NCBI GenBank assembly: GCA_011620465.1
Contig: WOZC01000168.1
Coordinates: 24,858 to 38,998 of the forward strand
Length of the DNA: 14,141 bases
Direction of reading: 5' to 3'
Source: Anaerolineaceae bacterium
Lineage (GTDB): Bacteria > Chloroflexota > Anaerolineae > Anaerolineales > Anaerolineaceae
Shown: positions 12,620-14,141 of the stretch, piece by piece
How positions within the stretch are numbered: position 1 is the first letter of the stretch
Layout: each line of letters opens with the position of its first letter
Made by a program: the position numbers and the translations under genes
Notes under the pieces: generated by a model
What the model was told of the DNA's origin: nothing
Database searches by the model: none
Seen by the model: the letters and a program-made list of their open reading frames with translations, nothing else

Positions 12620-13939
12620 TTACTTATTCAACATTTTCTTGAGAATGTCTTCCAGGTCAGGCTTGCCTATCTCTTCGAGTTCGTAGTGAACGCGCTGGGA
12701 AGGTTTTTCGATCTTCATGACACGGGTCAGGTCAATCGGCGTACCAATCACAACCAGGTCGACATCAGAAGAATTGATGGTGGTTTCCAGGTCGCGTACC
12801 TGCTGCTCACCATAGCCCATGGCAGGCAAAATCTTGCCGGTCTCGGGGTATTTTTTGTAGGTCGCAGTGATTTCGCCCACAGCAAATGGACGGGGATCGA
12901 CGATCTCAGCAGCACCAAAGCGGCGGGCAGCCACCCAACCGGCACCGATCTTCATACCACCATGGGTCAGGGTCGGGCCATCTTCCACCACCAAAACACG
13001 TTTCCCGCGAATAGCATCAGGATCATCTACATAGATCGGGGAAGCTGCTTCGATGATGACAGCGGTCGGATTGATAGCGTGGACGTTTTCACGCACCTTG
13101 ACAACGTCTTCCGCGTTGGCGGTATCGACCTTGTTGATCACAACAACGTCAGCCATGCGGATGTTGACCTCGCCAGGATAATAACCGATCTCATGACCAG
13201 GCCGCAGTGGATCTGCTACGGTAATCAACAAATCTGTCTTGTAGAAGGAGAAGTCATTGTTACCGCCATCCCAGAGAATAACATCAACTTCTTTCTCTGC
13301 TTCACGCAAAATCGCTTCATAATCAACTCCGGCGAAAACGATCACACCGTTATCGATATGGGGTTCATACTCTTCACGTTCCTCGATGGTGCATTCGTGC
13401 AAGTCAAGGTCTGCATAGGTGGCAAAGCGCTGTACTTTTTGCTTGACCAGGTCGCCATAGGGCATTGGGTGACGGATTGCTGCAACCTTGAAGCCCATAT
13501 CCTTCAGGATATTGGAAACACGGCGGGTCGTCTGACTCTTGCCAGATCCGGTTCTGACGGCGCAGATGCCGATCACTGGTTTGGTCGATTTCACTTGGGT
13601 CGCTTTTGTACCCATCAAACGAAAATCAGCGCCCAATGAATTGACCAGAGCAGATTTGTGCATGACATAGTCATAGGGCACATCGCTGTAAGCAAAGACA
13701 ACCTCATCTACATCGAACTTTTTGATCAGTTCGGGCAGTTCAGACTCGGGATAGATGTCGATGCCGTTGGGATACAGCGTTCCTGCCAATTCTTTAGGGT
13801 ACTTACGACCTTCGATATTCGGGATCTGGGTGGCAGTGAAGGCAACAACTTCATACTTATCATTTTCACGATAATAAGTATTGAAATTGTGGAAGTCACG
13901 ACCGGCAGCTCCCATGATGATTGTACGAATACGACTCAT
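12620..13939 (-). CDS. COG2403-type P-loop protein, annotated in relatives as cyclic 2,3-diphosphoglycerate synthase
   Basis: The protein (439 residues) resembles the COG2403 family ('predicted GTPase'), often named cyclic 2,3-diphosphoglycerate synthase after the methanogen enzyme that forms cDPG from 2,3-DPG with ATP. That activity has not been shown for bacterial members as far as I know. The N-terminus IIMGAAGRDFHNFNTYYREN (7-26) is a Rossmann-like nucleotide-binding start; AYSDVPYDYVMHK (83-95) belongs to the same domain. A Walker A motif, AVRTGSGKSQTTR (127-139), opens the P-loop domain, followed by WDGGNNDFSFYKTDL (223-237), PLRPGHEIGYYPGE (244-257) and NKVD (269-272). The C-terminal part has GPTLTHGGMKIGAG (321-334) and IGTPIDLTR (398-406). 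No signal peptide or membrane segment is seen. AGGAG (13946-13950, complement) gives a strong Shine-Dalgarno. It follows argS by 34 bases, so co-transcription is likely. Confidence 0.8.
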   Translation of the reverse strand: MSRIRTIIMGAAGRDFHNFNTYYRENDKYEVVAFTATQIPNIEGRKYPKELAGTLYPNGIDIYPESELPELIKKFDVDEVVFAYSDVPYDYVMHKSALVNSLGADFRLMGTKATQVKSTKPVIGICAVRTGSGKSQTTRRVSNILKDMGFKVAAIRHPMPYGDLVKQKVQRFATYADLDLHECTIEEREEYEPHIDNGVIVFAGVDYEAILREAEKEVDVILWDGGNNDFSFYKTDLLITVADPLRPGHEIGYYPGEVNIRMADVVVINKVDTANAEDVVKVRENVHAINPTAVIIEAASPIYVDDPDAIRGKRVLVVEDGPTLTHGGMKIGAGWVAARRFGAAEIVDPRPFAVGEITATYKKYPETGKILPAMGYGEQQVRDLETTINSSDVDLVVIGTPIDLTRVMKIEKPSQRVHYELEEIGKPDLEDILKKMLNK

Positions 13940-13973
13940 ATAAATCTCCTTTTTCCTTTTGGTTTCTACTATT

Positions 13974-14141
13974 CTACATCACTTGCGGAGCTTGAATGCC
14001 CAACAAGTTGAGTGTCTTTTCCAGGCAGACCCTGGTAGCCTGCACAAGCATAAGGCGTGAATTTCTAAGCTCACCCTCCGACTTCAATACCTGGCATTGA
14101 TTATAAAAATCGTTGAATGCCTTTGCCAGCTCGTATGCGTA
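13974..14141 (-). CDS. argS: Arginyl-tRNA synthetase, C-terminal end (5' part outside window)
   Basis: The last 55 residues of a reading frame run in from the right edge, too short to be noticed as an independent gene. They read YAYELAKAFNDFYNQC near the start and NLLGIQAPQVM at the end. The pattern of an anticodon-binding helix with AxAFNxFY, followed by a terminal L-G-I-x-A-P-x-x-M, is characteristic of class I arginyl-tRNA synthetases, which charge tRNA-Arg in the cytoplasm. The stop codon is TAG (13976-13974). The downstream COG2403 gene starts 34 bases later with no terminator between, suggesting a shared transcript. The HIGH-type catalytic part is not in the window, so the rest of the gene cannot be judged. 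Confidence 0.85.
   Translation of the reverse strand, partial: YAYELAKAFNDFYNQCQVLKSEGELRNSRLMLVQATRVCLEKTLNLLGIQAPQVM

Noticed and set aside
12686..13639. 317-codon open frame on the plus strand
   Set aside because: It is antisense to the conserved COG2403 gene, shows no recognisable family motif, has no good Shine-Dalgarno and is explained by that gene's codon pattern.

Overview
The window is 14.1 kb of dense bacterial chromosome of intermediate G+C. Its gene set points to Chloroflexota, most likely class Anaerolineae: a compact murC-murB-ddl-ftsQ-ftsA-ftsZ cluster, an adenosylcobalamin-type (class II) ribonucleotide reductase with its own NrdR, a bacterial deoxynucleoside kinase and a COG2403-type 'cyclic 2,3-diphosphoglycerate synthase'. 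That taxonomic call is inference from protein style and gene order, not from a marker search.

Layout. (1) 1-5978, plus strand: the end of the division/cell-wall (dcw) cluster. It begins inside murC and continues with murB, ddl, ftsQ, ftsA and ftsZ. The genes overlap by 8-11 bp or are separated by 1-32 bp, and each junction has a Shine-Dalgarno sequence, so this reads as one operon that makes the peptidoglycan precursor and then the Z-ring. (2) 5979-7045: a non-coding and mobile island. After ftsZ come two hairpins, then a complete REP-associated tyrosine transposase (RAYT, minus strand) with a complex palindromic repeat of about 150-160 bp on each side, both in the same orientation. Each repeat has four GATTG/CAATC-centred units whose arms are complementary in a circle, so a single strand can fold into a cloverleaf and the duplex into a four-way cruciform. 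This is the most unusual feature of the window. (3) 7046-11184, plus strand: a promoter with two tandem NrdR boxes drives nrdR, nrdJ (class II reductase) and a deoxynucleoside kinase, joining de novo and salvage dNTP supply under one repressor. (4) 11185-11278: a near-consensus promoter set directly against a strong terminator hairpin whose T-run overlaps the obgE stop codon. (5) 11277-14141, minus strand: argS (only its 3' end), a COG2403 P-loop protein, a terminator, then obgE.

The two operons converge at the 11.2-kb terminator. I saw no tRNA, rRNA, CRISPR array or cobalamin riboswitch. The ordinary genes are intact and conventional. The novelty lies in the repeat/RAYT island, the promoter-terminator pair and, to a lesser degree, the COG2403 gene.
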